Below are positions 50,034 through 59,960 of a stretch of 64,000 nucleotides of DNA, piece by piece. The notes under the pieces were generated by a model that saw only the letters and a list, made by a program, of their open reading frames with translations, ran no database searches and had not been told where the DNA came from. This DNA comes from Caldicellulosiruptor owensensis OL (GTDB taxonomy: Bacteria; Bacillota; Thermoanaerobacteria; Caldicellulosiruptorales; Caldicellulosiruptoraceae). How positions within the stretch are numbered: the stretch's first letter is position 1; every line of letters begins with the position of its first letter. The translations under genes and the position numbers were made by a program. The stretch covers positions 1,842,501-1,906,500 of the forward strand of contig NC_014657.1 in assembly GCF_000166335.1 (NCBI RefSeq), written 5' to 3'.

Positions 50034-51116
50034 CTATAAATTCTGTTTTAAAAACTCAACAATCTCGTTTGACTTTGGGGGACACCCCTGTTTGCACACA
50101 TCAAAAGCTTTTGTGCAGCTCCCAATTCCAATTCCATCCATAGCTTTTCCTCTATAGCCCTGGCCAATGTACAGTTTTTTTGAAAGTTTTTTCAAAAGCC
50201 CCTGCTCATCCAGTCTCATAAGGCTACTTATTAGATTCGCATAGCAGACTGAACATGCATCTTTTTCTTCAATATACTTTGCGTATCTTGAAACGATAGA
50301 GGACCTTTTCGAAAATTCGGTTGGCTTTTTCTCAGGATTTATTTCTATGAGATTATACTCACCTGCTTTCCCAACACCCAATTTTTCTGACAAGCTTATG
50401 TATTCAATTTCATACGGGTTGTATCCCAGATGTTCAGCAGCAAAACTGTCAATGAGAACTGGGTCAAAGCCAAGGGCTATAAAATCCTTCTCAACAGGAT
50501 TTCCTCCTTCTTCAAAGTCAGGATCTGGCATAATACTGTCTACCACTACAAGATGCGTTTTTATTGCTTTGTTCAAGTATGCAATTGGTTTGTGAAGACC
50601 AAGTGTGTGAAACCTTCTCTTTTCACTGTCAGGAATAAGCCCTTTGAGATTTTTCAAAGCACAGGTAAGTTGTGTCTGGCAGTGCCCTTTCAAAAGTGGA
50701 ACGTTTATTAAAAAGTCATATTCATAAACCTTGCTACAAATGTTCAGCTCAAACCCATCAACATTTACCTTCAAAGGCTTGTCATCTTTCGTGTCAATGA
50801 GCTTTACACTGTATTTTTTGGCAATCTCAGTATACCCGCAAACTTCAAACGCCCTTTTTGTGGAAGCGCCAAGCCATGCACCCTCTAAAATTGCAATGTT
50901 TTCAAACCCATTTTCTCTCAAGTACTCTATGATTCCTTCAACAATATGTGGATTTGTTGTAGCACCCGAGGTGTACGGCTTTTCAACAACCAAGTTGGGC
51001 TTTATAGCAATTTTGCTCCCCAGAGGGATATATCTTTTCGCATCTGCATATTCAAGAAGCTGTTTTGTCATATATTTAGCGTCTTTACCGTAGATAATGT
51101 AAATGTTGTTGTTCAT
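50034..51116 (-). CDS. DUF362 domain protein
   Basis: A 360-residue cytoplasmic protein of the DUF362 family, recognised by GSKIAIKPNLV, NVPLLKGHCQTQLTCALKNLKG and DSIMPDPDFEEGGNPV. The C-terminus has several Cys (DACSVCYANL, GIGSCTKAFDVCKQGC) that could hold an iron-sulfur cluster, as in many DUF362 proteins. The function is unknown. It is the last gene of the run from secG through dnaX, 19 bases after dnaX. Confidence 0.82.
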   Translation of the reverse strand: MNNNIYIIYGKDAKYMTKQLLEYADAKRYIPLGSKIAIKPNLVVEKPYTSGATTNPHIVEGIIEYLRENGFENIAILEGAWLGASTKRAFEVCGYTEIAKKYSVKLIDTKDDKPLKVNVDGFELNICSKVYEYDFLINVPLLKGHCQTQLTCALKNLKGLIPDSEKRRFHTLGLHKPIAYLNKAIKTHLVVVDSIMPDPDFEEGGNPVEKDFIALGFDPVLIDSFAAEHLGYNPYEIEYISLSEKLGVGKAGEYNLIEINPEKKPTEFSKRSSIVSRYAKYIEEKDACSVCYANLISSLMRLDEQGLLKKLSKKLYIGQGYRGKAMDGIGIGSCTKAFDVCKQGCPPKSNEIVEFLKQNL

Positions 51117-51135
51117 ATTTTTTACATTTCTCCTT

Positions 51136-52740
51136 TCACTCTTTTATAGTAATCTCTGTGTCAGGAAAGATGTCTTTGAGCTTGTTTATTATTTCCTGGT
51201 CAGACACAGCATTATCTTTAAAAGGCTCTTGCTTTTCAACCTCAACCCAAACCTCTCCTTCATACCCCACAATCCTCTTCAAAACTGACTTAAAATACTC
51301 CATGTTTCTGCTTAAAACCTCTGCAAACACACCATCTTCCTGCTTGAAACATACCTTTACACCATTTTCAAACCTCAGGCTGGCATTTTGAAGAACATGT
51401 GAAAGTCCTGGCTTTTCCTCCTTGATAGCCTCTTTTATTTCCTGCCACCTGCTCAAAATCTCAGACCATGAAAAAGATGCATTGGTATCTACACCTTCTG
51501 CACTTTTGTCAGCTATATGCAGGGCCTTTTGCTCTTGTTTTGTGGACGAAGTTTTGTCAAGTTTTATGGCTTCAAAAGCTTTGGGATTTTCGGCAAGCTG
51601 CGATAGCTTTGTCTCAAGTTTTCGCACTCTCTCAAGGATTGCTTCAAATGAGGTATCAAACTGGCTATCGCAAAGCTTTATTGTATTTATTTCAAGCAAG
51701 ACCTTTGGAAACCTTGTCCAGCGTATCTGGTTGGCAGTGTCAATAAGCATCTTTATGCTTGACACAAGCCTGTTTGAGTCAACAAGGTTTGAGATGTTCA
51801 TGACAAAAGATTTATCGTCCTCAACCATGTCAACCAAAACATCTTTTGCACCAAGTCGTAAAATCAGTGCATTTCTTAAAAGTTTTATAGTCTCTTCTAA
51901 AAAAGTATTTACATCCATTCCTTCATCCCAAAGCCTATTTATAACTTTGAGTCCTTTGTTTGAATCGTTTTCTACAATAGCAGCAATAAACTCCTTCACT
52001 ATCTCGGTTGATGTAACACCTAAAAGGTTTGCAACAAACTTGTATGTTATATGTTCATCAGATGTATTCATACACCTTTCTAAGATAGTCAATGCATCTC
52101 TCAGTGCCCCTTCTGCCTTTTGAGCAATTAAATACAGAGCATTGTCATCTATGGATATATTTTCTATTTGTACAATCTTTTTAAGCCTCTCATAGATGTC
52201 TTTTACAGAAATTCTTTTAAAGTCAAATCTCTGACACCTGGATAAGATTGTTGCAGGAACTTTCTGTATATCTGTGGTAGCAAGGATAAAAAGGGCATGT
52301 TCGGGGGGCTCTTCCAAAGTTTTTAAAAGTGCATTAAAAGCCCCCGTTGAAAGCATGTGGACCTCATCTATGATATATACTTTCTTTCTGCAAACAGAAG
52401 GCGGATATCTGACTTCATCCCTTATCTGCCTTACATCATTCACACTTGTATTTGACGCAGCATCAATCTCTAAAACATCTAATGTTTTTTCATCTAAAAT
52501 ACTTTTACAAACATCACATTCGTTGCATGGATTTCCGTCTTTTAGATTTAAACAATTAACAGCCCTTGACATTATCTTAGCAGTTGTTGTTTTGCCAGTT
52601 CCTCTCGGACCACAGAAAATATAGGCATGAGCCACTTTATCCTGTTTTATCTGATTTTTCAGGGTTTTTGTAATATGATCCTGCGCAACAACATCTTCAA
52701 ATACTTTTGGTCTGTATTTTCTATAAAGTGCTATATGCAT
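51136..52740 (-). CDS. dnaX: DNA polymerase III subunit tau/gamma
   Basis: A 534-residue clamp-loader ATPase. The RuvB-like AAA+ core has Walker A GPRGTGKTTTAK, four zinc-ligand Cys (CLNLKDGNPCNECDVC), Walker B IIDEVHMLS and the SRC sensor TILSRCQRF. A C-terminal tau-type region follows. The ATG at 52740 is chosen since a GTG at 52749 overlaps AAGGGTGAG. No obvious long A-run for gamma production is seen. The usual ybaB-recR neighbours are absent. Confidence 0.95.
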   Translation of the reverse strand: MHIALYRKYRPKVFEDVVAQDHITKTLKNQIKQDKVAHAYIFCGPRGTGKTTTAKIMSRAVNCLNLKDGNPCNECDVCKSILDEKTLDVLEIDAASNTSVNDVRQIRDEVRYPPSVCRKKVYIIDEVHMLSTGAFNALLKTLEEPPEHALFILATTDIQKVPATILSRCQRFDFKRISVKDIYERLKKIVQIENISIDDNALYLIAQKAEGALRDALTILERCMNTSDEHITYKFVANLLGVTSTEIVKEFIAAIVENDSNKGLKVINRLWDEGMDVNTFLEETIKLLRNALILRLGAKDVLVDMVEDDKSFVMNISNLVDSNRLVSSIKMLIDTANQIRWTRFPKVLLEINTIKLCDSQFDTSFEAILERVRKLETKLSQLAENPKAFEAIKLDKTSSTKQEQKALHIADKSAEGVDTNASFSWSEILSRWQEIKEAIKEEKPGLSHVLQNASLRFENGVKVCFKQEDGVFAEVLSRNMEYFKSVLKRIVGYEGEVWVEVEKQEPFKDNAVSDQEIINKLKDIFPDTEITIKE

Positions 52741-52758
52741 ATCTCTCACCCTTTTTCT

Positions 52759-54909
52759 CTACGTTCTGAGTTTTTCTACAACAGAAAACTCTATCTGTCT
52801 GAGTGGCACATTAGCATCAATGAGCATTACTTTCACTCTGTCACCTATCTTGTACACCTTTTTTGACTTTTCGCCTATAAGCTGATAAGTCTTTTCATTG
52901 AAGACATAATAATCATCCTCTAATGAGCCGACTCTTACCAGGCCTTCAATTGTATTCTCAAGCTCAACAAAAAATCCAAAAGGTGTAACGTTCGAAATAA
53001 TACCTTCGAATACCTGACCAATTTTATCCTGCATAAACTCTACTTTCTTAAGATCAACCGTTTCACGTTCTGCTTCTTCTGCAACTCTTTCTCTCTGTGA
53101 TGTCCATTTTGCAATCTCTGGCATTTTAAGTTTCAGTCTCTGAGCTTTCTTCTCTGTCATTTTGCCTTTCAAAACATCTTTCATAATCCTGTGGATTACA
53201 AGGTCAGGATACCTTCTAATCGGTGAAGTAAAATGACAATAGTAGTCTGTTGAAAGACCAAAATGTCCAAGATTTTCTTCACAATACCTTGCTTTTTTGA
53301 GTGACCTCAAACACAATGTATGAATAACTCTTTCCTCTGGTGTGCCACGACTCTGTTCTAAAACAGCCTGCAATGCTTTGGGATGTATTTTGTTTGAAAT
53401 ACCTTTTAGAACATACCCCATATTGTATATAAACTCTGCAAACTGGTAAATTTTTTCTATGTCAGGCTCTTCATGTACCCTGTACAAAAACGGAACATTT
53501 AGCCAGTAGAAGTGATTAGCAACCGTCTCGTTACAAATTAGCATGAACTCTTCGATTATTTTATTAGAGATTGTAAGCTCATATCGGATAACGTCTACGG
53601 GTTTGCCGTTTTTATCAAGTATGACTTTTGTCTCATCAAAATCAAAGTCCAAAGCTCCTCTTTTCATCCTTTTTTCACGCAAAATTAAAGCAAGCTCGCG
53701 CATTAGCTCTAAGTCTTCTCTTATATGTTCATACCTTTTCAAAAGCTCTTTATCTTCTTCTTTGAGAATCTTTGTAACATTTGTATACGTCATTCTTTCC
53801 TTGCTTCTGATAACACTCTCAAAGATGTCATGTTTCACAACATTTCCCTGTTTGTCAATCTCCATAAGAACTGAAAATGTCAGCCTGTCAACATTGGGGT
53901 TGAGCGAACAGATACCGTTTGAAAGCTTAAAAGGAAGCATTGGAATTACCCTATCTACAAGATAAACAGATGTACCTCGCCTGTAAGCTTCTTTGTCAAG
54001 ATGAGTATTGGGTTTTACATAATAGCTCACATCTGCGATGTGGACACCTAAAAGATAGTTTCCGTTTGGAAGTTTTTTTATAGACACTGCATCGTCAAAG
54101 TCTTTTGCATCTTCACCATCGATTGTAAAGATTGTCCAGTCGCGCAGGTCAACCCTTCCTTCTAAATCCTCTTGTGTAACCTCGTCTGGAATATTCTCAA
54201 TTTCTTTTAAAACTTCTTTAGGAAACTCTTCATCAAGCTCATATTTTTTGATTATTGAAAGAATATCAACGCCTTTAGCATTCTCATATCCTAAAATTTC
54301 AACAATTTTTCCCTCTGGATTTCTTCTTTTTTCAGGATATCTTGTAATTTCAACAACAACCTTTTGTCCTGTCTTTGCTTTGTTTTTCCCACTTTTAGGA
54401 ATATATATGTCATAAATTATCCTCTGGTCGTCCGGAATTACAAATCCAAAGTTTCTGCTATCCTCATATCTTCCAACAACTTTTGTAATACCTCGTTGCA
54501 ATATTCTTTCAACATATCCCTCAATTTTCTTACCTTCAACAGGAACAGCAGAAAGCGCTTTAACAAGTACCCTGTCGCCATGCATAGCACCATTCATATT
54601 CTCAGCCGAAACATATATATCAGGAATATTGGGATTATCCGGTATCAGAAAACCATAGCCCCGCGGATTTACCTCAAGAGTGCCTGCAAAGAGGTTCATC
54701 TCTTCAGCAAGACCAAATCTACCTCGTTTTGTCTTTACAATTTTGCCCTCCTGTTCAAGTTCATCTAATATTTTTTTGAGAGTTTTTTCATCCTTTTCAT
54801 CCCAGTTTAATACTTCCACTATCTCTGAAAACGTCATGGGATGATAACTTTCTTCTTGAAACAGAGCTAAAACCTCTTGTTTTTTCTCTTCAATCCTTGC
54901 CTTTTTCAC
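52759..54909 (-). CDS. rnr: Ribonuclease R
   Basis: A 716-residue 3'-5' exoribonuclease. It has an N-terminal winged-helix part, cold-shock domains (NPRGYGFLIP, NFGFVIPDD), the RNB catalytic domain (TIDGEDAKDFDDAVSI with the metal-binding Asp residues, and HFTSPIRRYPDLVIHR) and a C-terminal S1 domain (GQVFEGIISNVTPFGFFVEL). GTG at 54909 is preferred because AAGGATGTGA lies seven bases upstream; the ATG at 54957 would overlap the preceding gene. The secG-rnr linkage is common. Confidence 0.95.
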   Translation of the reverse strand: MKKARIEEKKQEVLALFQEESYHPMTFSEIVEVLNWDEKDEKTLKKILDELEQEGKIVKTKRGRFGLAEEMNLFAGTLEVNPRGYGFLIPDNPNIPDIYVSAENMNGAMHGDRVLVKALSAVPVEGKKIEGYVERILQRGITKVVGRYEDSRNFGFVIPDDQRIIYDIYIPKSGKNKAKTGQKVVVEITRYPEKRRNPEGKIVEILGYENAKGVDILSIIKKYELDEEFPKEVLKEIENIPDEVTQEDLEGRVDLRDWTIFTIDGEDAKDFDDAVSIKKLPNGNYLLGVHIADVSYYVKPNTHLDKEAYRRGTSVYLVDRVIPMLPFKLSNGICSLNPNVDRLTFSVLMEIDKQGNVVKHDIFESVIRSKERMTYTNVTKILKEEDKELLKRYEHIREDLELMRELALILREKRMKRGALDFDFDETKVILDKNGKPVDVIRYELTISNKIIEEFMLICNETVANHFYWLNVPFLYRVHEEPDIEKIYQFAEFIYNMGYVLKGISNKIHPKALQAVLEQSRGTPEERVIHTLCLRSLKKARYCEENLGHFGLSTDYYCHFTSPIRRYPDLVIHRIMKDVLKGKMTEKKAQRLKLKMPEIAKWTSQRERVAEEAERETVDLKKVEFMQDKIGQVFEGIISNVTPFGFFVELENTIEGLVRVGSLEDDYYVFNEKTYQLIGEKSKKVYKIGDRVKVMLIDANVPLRQIEFSVVEKLRT

Positions 54910-54940
54910 AGAAGTATCACATCCTTTTACTCTTTTAATC

Positions 54941-55498
54941 TCATAAACCAAGTTCATTAGATATTTTTTGCATAGCTCTGAGTGCTATTCCTAAAAATTC
55001 TTCAAGTTCAAGCCCAAGTTCAGAACATGCCCTCATCTGTTCCCTGTTTGCTCCCTTTGCAAAACCTTTTTCATTGAACCTGTTTAACAAAAACGGCACT
55101 GTAACGTCCGAAAGTTTTTTAGATGGTAGAATCAAAGCACCAGCTACAATAAAGCCTGATGTTGGGTCAACACAGTAAAGAGCTTTATCCATAAGAGAAA
55201 GTCTTGGAAGTCCATGTACGTCATTATGAACCTTTACGGCATATACAATATCTTTATCAAAACCTAAATCCTCTAATATTTTTGAACCTACCAGGCTGTG
55301 TTCATCAGGTTTATCTTTTGTCTCTTCATAATCTATGTCATGAACAAGTCCACAAATACCCCACTTATCCATATCTTGTTCAAAATAACATGCAAGCTCG
55401 CGCATGATAGCCTCGCAAGCCAGACAGTGCTTGAAAAGATTCTGTGTCTTTATTCTCTTTTTAAGTTCCTCCAGTGCAAGTTCACGAGCAACAAACAT
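54941..55498 (-). CDS. HD-domain phosphohydrolase-like protein
   Basis: A 185-residue protein with the HD-domain pattern: His in FKHCLACEAIM, HD pair in GLVHDIDYEE, His in DEHSLVG, and Asp in CVDPTSG. These residues would hold a metal pair. Such proteins hydrolyse nucleotides or phosphate esters. The ATG at 55498 follows AAAGGAGG; the frame upstream to 55660 overlaps secG's terminator and is not used. The substrate is unknown. Confidence 0.8.
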   Translation of the reverse strand: MFVARELALEELKKRIKTQNLFKHCLACEAIMRELACYFEQDMDKWGICGLVHDIDYEETKDKPDEHSLVGSKILEDLGFDKDIVYAVKVHNDVHGLPRLSLMDKALYCVDPTSGFIVAGALILPSKKLSDVTVPFLLNRFNEKGFAKGANREQMRACSELGLELEEFLGIALRAMQKISNELGL

Positions 55499-55569
55499 GT
55501 TTTGTGTTCCTCCTTTTGTATTTTTGTTTGATGTAAAATATTTTGAACAAAAATGAGCAGTTAAAATAA

Positions 55570-55600
55570 AAACCCAAGGTTGACATTCAACCTCAGGTTT
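55570..55600 (-). terminator. Hairpin after secG
   Basis: On the minus strand a stem AAACC-AGGTTGA / TCAACCT-GGTTT with a two-base internal loop is followed by TTTATTTT. It abuts the secG stop codon, so downstream genes may be expressed at a reduced level. Confidence 0.65.
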
Positions 55601-55836
55601 TACTTTATTACAAAAAATAAAACTACTGATACAACAAAGAAAGCTGCTGCTATAATCCACGTATATCTTCCAAGCATAGCATCAAGAGTTCTTCCTTTAT
55701 ACTTTCCAAAAAATGTCTCAGCACCACCTGCAATTGAACCTGAAAGTCCTGCACTTTTTCCAGACTGCAAAAGCACAACAATTATAAGGGCTATTGCTAA
55801 AAGAAGCTCTAAAACTGTTAAAATTATTTTCGCCAT
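55600..55836 (-). CDS. secG: Preprotein translocase subunit SecG
   Basis: A 78-residue protein with two membrane segments (ILTVLELLLAIALIIVVLLQ and IIAAAFFVVSVVLFFV). The family motif LLQSGKSAGLSGSIAGGAET is present, followed by FFGKYKGRTLD. It assists SecYE in export. GGAGG precedes the ATG. Confidence 0.95.
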   Translation of the reverse strand: MAKIILTVLELLLAIALIIVVLLQSGKSAGLSGSIAGGAETFFGKYKGRTLDAMLGRYTWIIAAAFFVVSVVLFFVIK

Positions 55837-55878
55837 TGTGTTATAAAACCTCCTAAAAATTTAGTTTAAATACCGAAA

Positions 55879-56043
55879 TTATAGGTCAACATCTCTGCAC
55901 TTTGTTTCAACAAGCTTGATAGCACCTTCTTTGTCCTCACCCAAAAGCAAATCGCACATTTCTTTTGCCTTAGTATTTGACAAAAATACATCTTCAACTT
56001 TTCTTCCATCTTTATACTCAATATTTACATAGAATATCTTCAA
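55879..56043 (-). CDS. Small conserved-looking protein, 54 residues
   Basis: A short open frame starting with TTG behind GGGAAGGTGAG and reading MKIFYVNIEYKDGRKVEDVF onward to VETKCRDVDL. It has a real ribosome site and a consensus promoter, so it is probably expressed. It lies 42 bases before secG and likely leads that transcript. It contains two Cys (KEMCDLL and TKCRDV). No function is recognised. Confidence 0.65.
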   Translation of the reverse strand: MKIFYVNIEYKDGRKVEDVFLSNTKAKEMCDLLLGEDKEGAIKLVETKCRDVDL

Positions 56044-56085
56044 TTAACTCACCTTCCCTGCAAAAAGCCATAAAACCGTATTATA

Positions 56086-56113
56086 ATTATATCACATGCT
56101 GAAAAAAATTCAA
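56086..56113 (-). promoter_or_regulatory. Promoter for the 54-residue gene and secG
   Basis: On the minus strand TTGAAT (56113-56108), 16 bases, then TATAAT (56091-56086). Confidence 0.65.
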
Positions 56114-56420
56114 TCAAAATGATTAATTCAGATATTTTATTTCTTTCTCAAGCAAAAACCAACCGTACATATTGTGTGTTGATTTTAAAAACATACAACA
56201 CTTAAAAACTGCAAACTGCTACCTTCTATTGATTTAAAAATAATAAAAATCACCTGATTCTCGATTATTTTTTTCTTCTGTTGGTTAAAATAGCAGCTTT
56301 TCCCGCCATAAATTCTACGAAAATCTTGCAACAAGTATAAAAATACAACTCTATTGTTTAAACTTTCTATATGAAGATGTAAAATTTTATTTAATCTGCC
56401 TATTGCGTTTTTTTTTTTGA
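56114..56420. other. Non-coding stretch ahead of the subtilase leader
   Basis: AT-rich and without a supported gene. A minus-strand open frame (56185-56448) has no ribosome site or recognisable sequence. A ten-base T run lies at its right end, directly before the shared promoter motif at 56419. Confidence 0.5.
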
Positions 56421-56476
56421 TACAAGTATTTATAGCTATTTTATCCATTGAAAGGAGTTAATAACTATCATTATGC
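56419..56476 (+). promoter_or_regulatory. Shared promoter/leader block, copy 1 (subtilase)
   Basis: The stretch GATACAAGTATTTATAGCTA then TTTTATCC, ATTGAAAGGAGTTAATAACT closely matches 62203-62252 ahead of the secreted-protein gene at 62334. It holds a TACAAG -10-like element and an AAAGGAG that is not followed by a long frame; the real subtilase ribosome site is 50 bases further on. Confidence 0.5.
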
Positions 56477-56528
56477 TTAACACCTCTTAAATACTTTAAT
56501 CCTATTTATTTTGTTAGGAGGTTCTAAT

Positions 56529-57495
56529 TTGTTGCACAAACACAAGAAGCTTTTTTTACTGTCAGGTGCTATCTTTGCAATATTATCATCAATACTTGCT
56601 GCCAATCTCTATATGAGTAATAATCCTTCTACACAAAACCCTCAACAAGCCTATAAAAAGCAAATTGTTCCTTGGAGCTACAAAAAACTTGGTATCACTA
56701 AAATGTGGAAATTTACCAGAGGCAAAAATGTTAAAATTGCTATTCTGGATTCTGGTATTGACCTGAACCATCCTGATTTAAAAAGTGCAAATATTATCAA
56801 AACTATTAACTTTATTGAGCCAAACAAACCCGCATTAGATGAAACAGGACATGGAACTTTTATCACTGGTATTGTTGCAGCTCAAAATAACAACTTTGGT
56901 ATCGTCAGTATCGCACCTGAAGCTGAAATTTACATCCTAAAAATTTTAAACAAAAAACTCCGAAGGAAAAGTTGATTTGGTAATACGCGCTCTTGACTGG
57001 TGTATAAAAAACAAGATTAACATTATAAACATGAGTTTTTCTACCTCATCTGATAATCCAAAACTCAGAAAAGCTGTTTCAAAAGCAGCAAAACATGGAA
57101 TAATCATTGTTGCCTCAGCAAGAAATTCATTTGGTTCAAAAGCAGGCTTTCCAGCATCATACCCCGAAGTTATATCTGTTGCTTCTGTCAACTGCAAAAA
57201 TCAAATATCTCAGTTTTCTTCTCAAGGCAAAATTGATTTTTGCTCTTATGGTGAAAATATTTTGTCCACAGCTCCAAACAATAGCTACAAACTCTCAAGT
57301 GGAAACTCTGTGGCTACTGCACACCTGACAGCAATTATCGCTCTTATCTTAAGCAAACCAGAAAAGTGGGGCTTGTCCCCTAAACACAGCATAAACAAAG
57401 ATAAAATCTATAATGTATTGCTAAAACTTTCTGAAGAGCTCGGTGAAAAAGGTAAAGATAATATATTTGGCTTTGGTCTTGTGAAATTTAAATGA
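56529..57495 (+). pseudogene. Subtilisin-like serine protease (S8), frameshifted
   Basis: Two frames form one subtilase of about 321 residues if one A is removed from the A6 run at 56952-56957 (reading NKN then SEGKVDLVIRALDW). The N-terminus is a signal or membrane anchor (LFLLSGAIFAILSSILAANL). The triad is Asp in AILDSGIDLNHPD, His in GHGTFITG and Ser in SGNSVATAHL, which departs from the usual GTSMAAPH; the oxyanion Asn is in SARNSFG. The TTG at 56529 follows TTAGGAGG. It is followed 25 bases later by an unknown secreted-protein gene. Without recoding, the product would lack the catalytic Ser. Confidence 0.82.
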
Positions 57496-57520
57496 AAAAT
57501 AGTTCGGAGGGGTGTTCAAA

Positions 57521-58384
57521 ATGAAAAATAAAATGAAAAGAATATTAGCTATCATTTTTTGTATTAGTTTTATATTAACCTTTTTGCCTATCAATTCTGT
57601 CAGCTTTGCAAAGCCAAAATATGATGTTTGGAAAGATAAAATAAAAGTATATGATGTGGACAAAAGGTTTAAAAAAGCAGAAGCTGAGTATGAAGGATAT
57701 AAATATATTGCTACACTTGACAAAGATACAAATGAGATAAAACTCAAAGTTAAGCCTATTGATTCTAAAAAGTATGATAAAAGTTTGGATAGTTCAAGCT
57801 TAAATGAAGAAAGAAACTTTTCTGTAAAAGTTGAATACTTTGATGGTGAGAATTTAAAAGCAAAATTGATTGATGAAAAGACAAAAGAAGAGTATAATAT
57901 TGGTGATTCGGACACTGTCTCTGCACAGTTTGCTATAGCTTTGCCTATTGCATTGGGATTAAGTGAGGCATTAATTTCTGCTCTTTTAGCAATCTTACAT
58001 GCAATAGTAATTGGTGGAATAACATGTGTAATCGTTACAGATATAATCGAAAAGATTAAAAACAGCAGTTATGAATATTATGAAGCATATATATACAATG
58101 GAAACGTGTATATTGGTAGAGCTATAGATTTTTTCACAGCAAAAGAAAGAGTTCAAGCAGCTGATTTTGAAAGAGATGATAATAAGGCTAAATTTAATTA
58201 CAATGTCTTTTGTAAAAATTATGTTCTTGCAGAAAAATTAGCATTAGCTGCCACACGTGTGTATGGTATGATAGAACATCATTCAGCTCACAAAGAATCT
58301 CCCAATTATTATCCTCATTTTCATACGGTAATTAGCAATCAGTGGATAAAAATACTTGGTTCTGCTCATATATTCCACCCATAG
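57521..58384 (+). CDS. Secreted or membrane protein of unknown function
   Basis: A 287-residue protein. The N-terminus is a signal peptide (ILAIIFCISFILTFLPINSV, then SFA). A Lys-rich region follows (about 30-130). A long hydrophobic stretch begins at FAIALPIALGLSEALISALL (about residue 145). The C-terminus is rich in His (EHHSAHKESPNYYPHFH, ending HIFHP), reminiscent of short toxin or nuclease-like C-termini, but no family is assigned. The ATG at 57521 has GGAGGGG upstream; a GTG at 57512 is too close. It is cotranscribed with the protease, which may process it. Confidence 0.65.
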   Translation: MKNKMKRILAIIFCISFILTFLPINSVSFAKPKYDVWKDKIKVYDVDKRFKKAEAEYEGYKYIATLDKDTNEIKLKVKPIDSKKYDKSLDSSSLNEERNFSVKVEYFDGENLKAKLIDEKTKEEYNIGDSDTVSAQFAIALPIALGLSEALISALLAILHAIVIGGITCVIVTDIIEKIKNSSYEYYEAYIYNGNVYIGRAIDFFTAKERVQAADFERDDNKAKFNYNVFCKNYVLAEKLALAATRVYGMIEHHSAHKESPNYYPHFHTVISNQWIKILGSAHIFHP

Positions 58385-58403
58385 ATTAATTAAAACCAAC
58401 CGA

Positions 58404-58472
58404 ATAGAGGCACCTATTTTTATATTTTAAGCACTACTTAAAATTTTATTTTTTAAAAATAGGTGCCTCTAT
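58404..58472. repeat. Long perfect hairpin with inner stem
   Basis: ATAGAGGCACCTATTTTT (58404-58421) is the exact complement of 58455-58472, an 18-base stem. The 33-base loop holds a second stem (TTTTAAG with CTTAAAA). No U-run follows. It could end the upstream transcript or be a short mobile repeat. Confidence 0.6.
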
Positions 58473-58505
58473 GCCAATAATGAATGTTATAAGGAGGTTA
58501 ACCAA

Positions 58506-59811
58506 TTGAGGAAAATTTGCTTATTTGATAGTTTAAGAGAATATTTATCAAATTATAACACTAGAGAATTTTCAAACTTTTGTCTTTACAAAAATAATAA
58601 AATTTTTTGTTGGACTTATAAACATCCATTTAAATTATATCAGATAGGAGTATTTTATATTGATACTAAAAAATATAAATCTAAATACTTTAAACTTTCC
58701 AACGATGTTAAAATTTTATATAATGATATGTGCGAAGATATATTTACAATTCATAGCTCTTTTACTTCTTGTCCCAAACTCCATATAAAAAAACTGAACT
58801 CTGAGTTAGAAGAAGAGGATATAATAGACATTCCCCTCCCTTTAGAACTGGAAGACTTTGATAACAGCCTTTTTTGTAAAACTAAATATTCAATACATGC
58901 AAAATTATTAGATAAAAGACATATCTTTGTGAAATTAATGTTATACTTTGATAAAAAAAGCAAATTAGAGGGGTTCGAACCATTGTTTATTTTTATTGAC
59001 ATTATAGCAAGAAAATATCATCTATTGTCTTCTCGATTATCAAAAAAATAAAACATATCGACGTGGTCCAAGTACATCTGTTTGATTCTAAATACTTATT
59101 TTTTGAAATTAGCAACCTTGGAAGTTCCGAAAAACATGATCTCCTTGTCAATAATAAAGAAGGAAGTGATATTGTTTCAACCGATCATTTTACTCAAAAG
59201 CACATAATTTATCCTATTGAACAATTAAAAGTTGATATTTTAAAAGATACAGTAAATTTCGAAAAATACACTTTTACATGTACTCAATTCGATGCTGTTT
59301 TACCCTTTTATTTCATTGAGAATGATAACTATTATTATCTTAAAACATATGTTAATGAAAATAAATCTGAATTTTACAAAATTAATCTTCTTGAGAACAA
59401 TAATTCTTCACATCTTATTTGTACCATCAGGGAAAAAATATTAGAAAATTCCAGTTATACTAATTACAAAATTATTAAAGTAAAGAAGATTGATAAAAAA
59501 GATGTTCTTTACATTGTAAGAGAAATAGTTGAAAATCAAGAAATAAGTATTATAGAAGCTCTCTATTTAGGAAAAAAATAGTTACTAAGAATTACAACAC
59601 ATTTAAGTTTAACAAAAAAGAAAGATGTATAGATATTTGTGAAAGTGATGGCTACCTTGTAACAATGGAATATTTGCAGCCTAATAACACCATTTTTAAG
59701 TTTTTTTCGCTTTATGATAAAAGATTACTACTACAAACTGAACCTTGTTCAAATATTTTGTATTTTAATAATCCTCTAAATAATGAGGAAATTTTGGTTG
59801 TACCATATTGA
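58506..59811 (+). pseudogene. Unknown propeller-like gene interrupted twice at A7 tracts
   Basis: Three consecutive frames (58506-59051, to 59581, to 59811) read as one 435-residue protein if one A is added to each of two A7 runs, at 59042-59048 and 59572-59578. In both cases the run is followed at once by an in-frame stop (TAA, then TAG). The start is TTG behind AAGGAGG. Recurring short hydrophobic/aromatic strands (YQIGVFYIDTKKYKSKYFKL, KYLFFEISNLG, IFKFFSLYDKRLLL) suggest a beta-propeller. No signal peptide is seen. The function is unknown. The intact frame between the runs argues for recoding or very recent decay. Confidence 0.6.
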
Positions 59812-59960
59812 TGTAAAGTTTCTAATCATTAATATTCTTTGAATTACAGTCGTTTTCCAGTTGCCAAAAGGGTTTTGGACAATAATTAGAATAATGTATG
59901 CAAAATAAGCTTGTTACGCCAAAAATTCAAAAATAGAAATATCAATTGAGGTGTAAATAA

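Noticed and set aside
55499-55660. N-terminal extension of the HD-domain protein
   Set aside because: It crosses the secG terminator and stop, and AAAGGAGG marks the start at 55498.
56185-56448. 87-residue minus-strand open frame
   Set aside because: No ribosome site, low-complexity AT-driven composition, and overlap with the promoter/leader of the subtilase.
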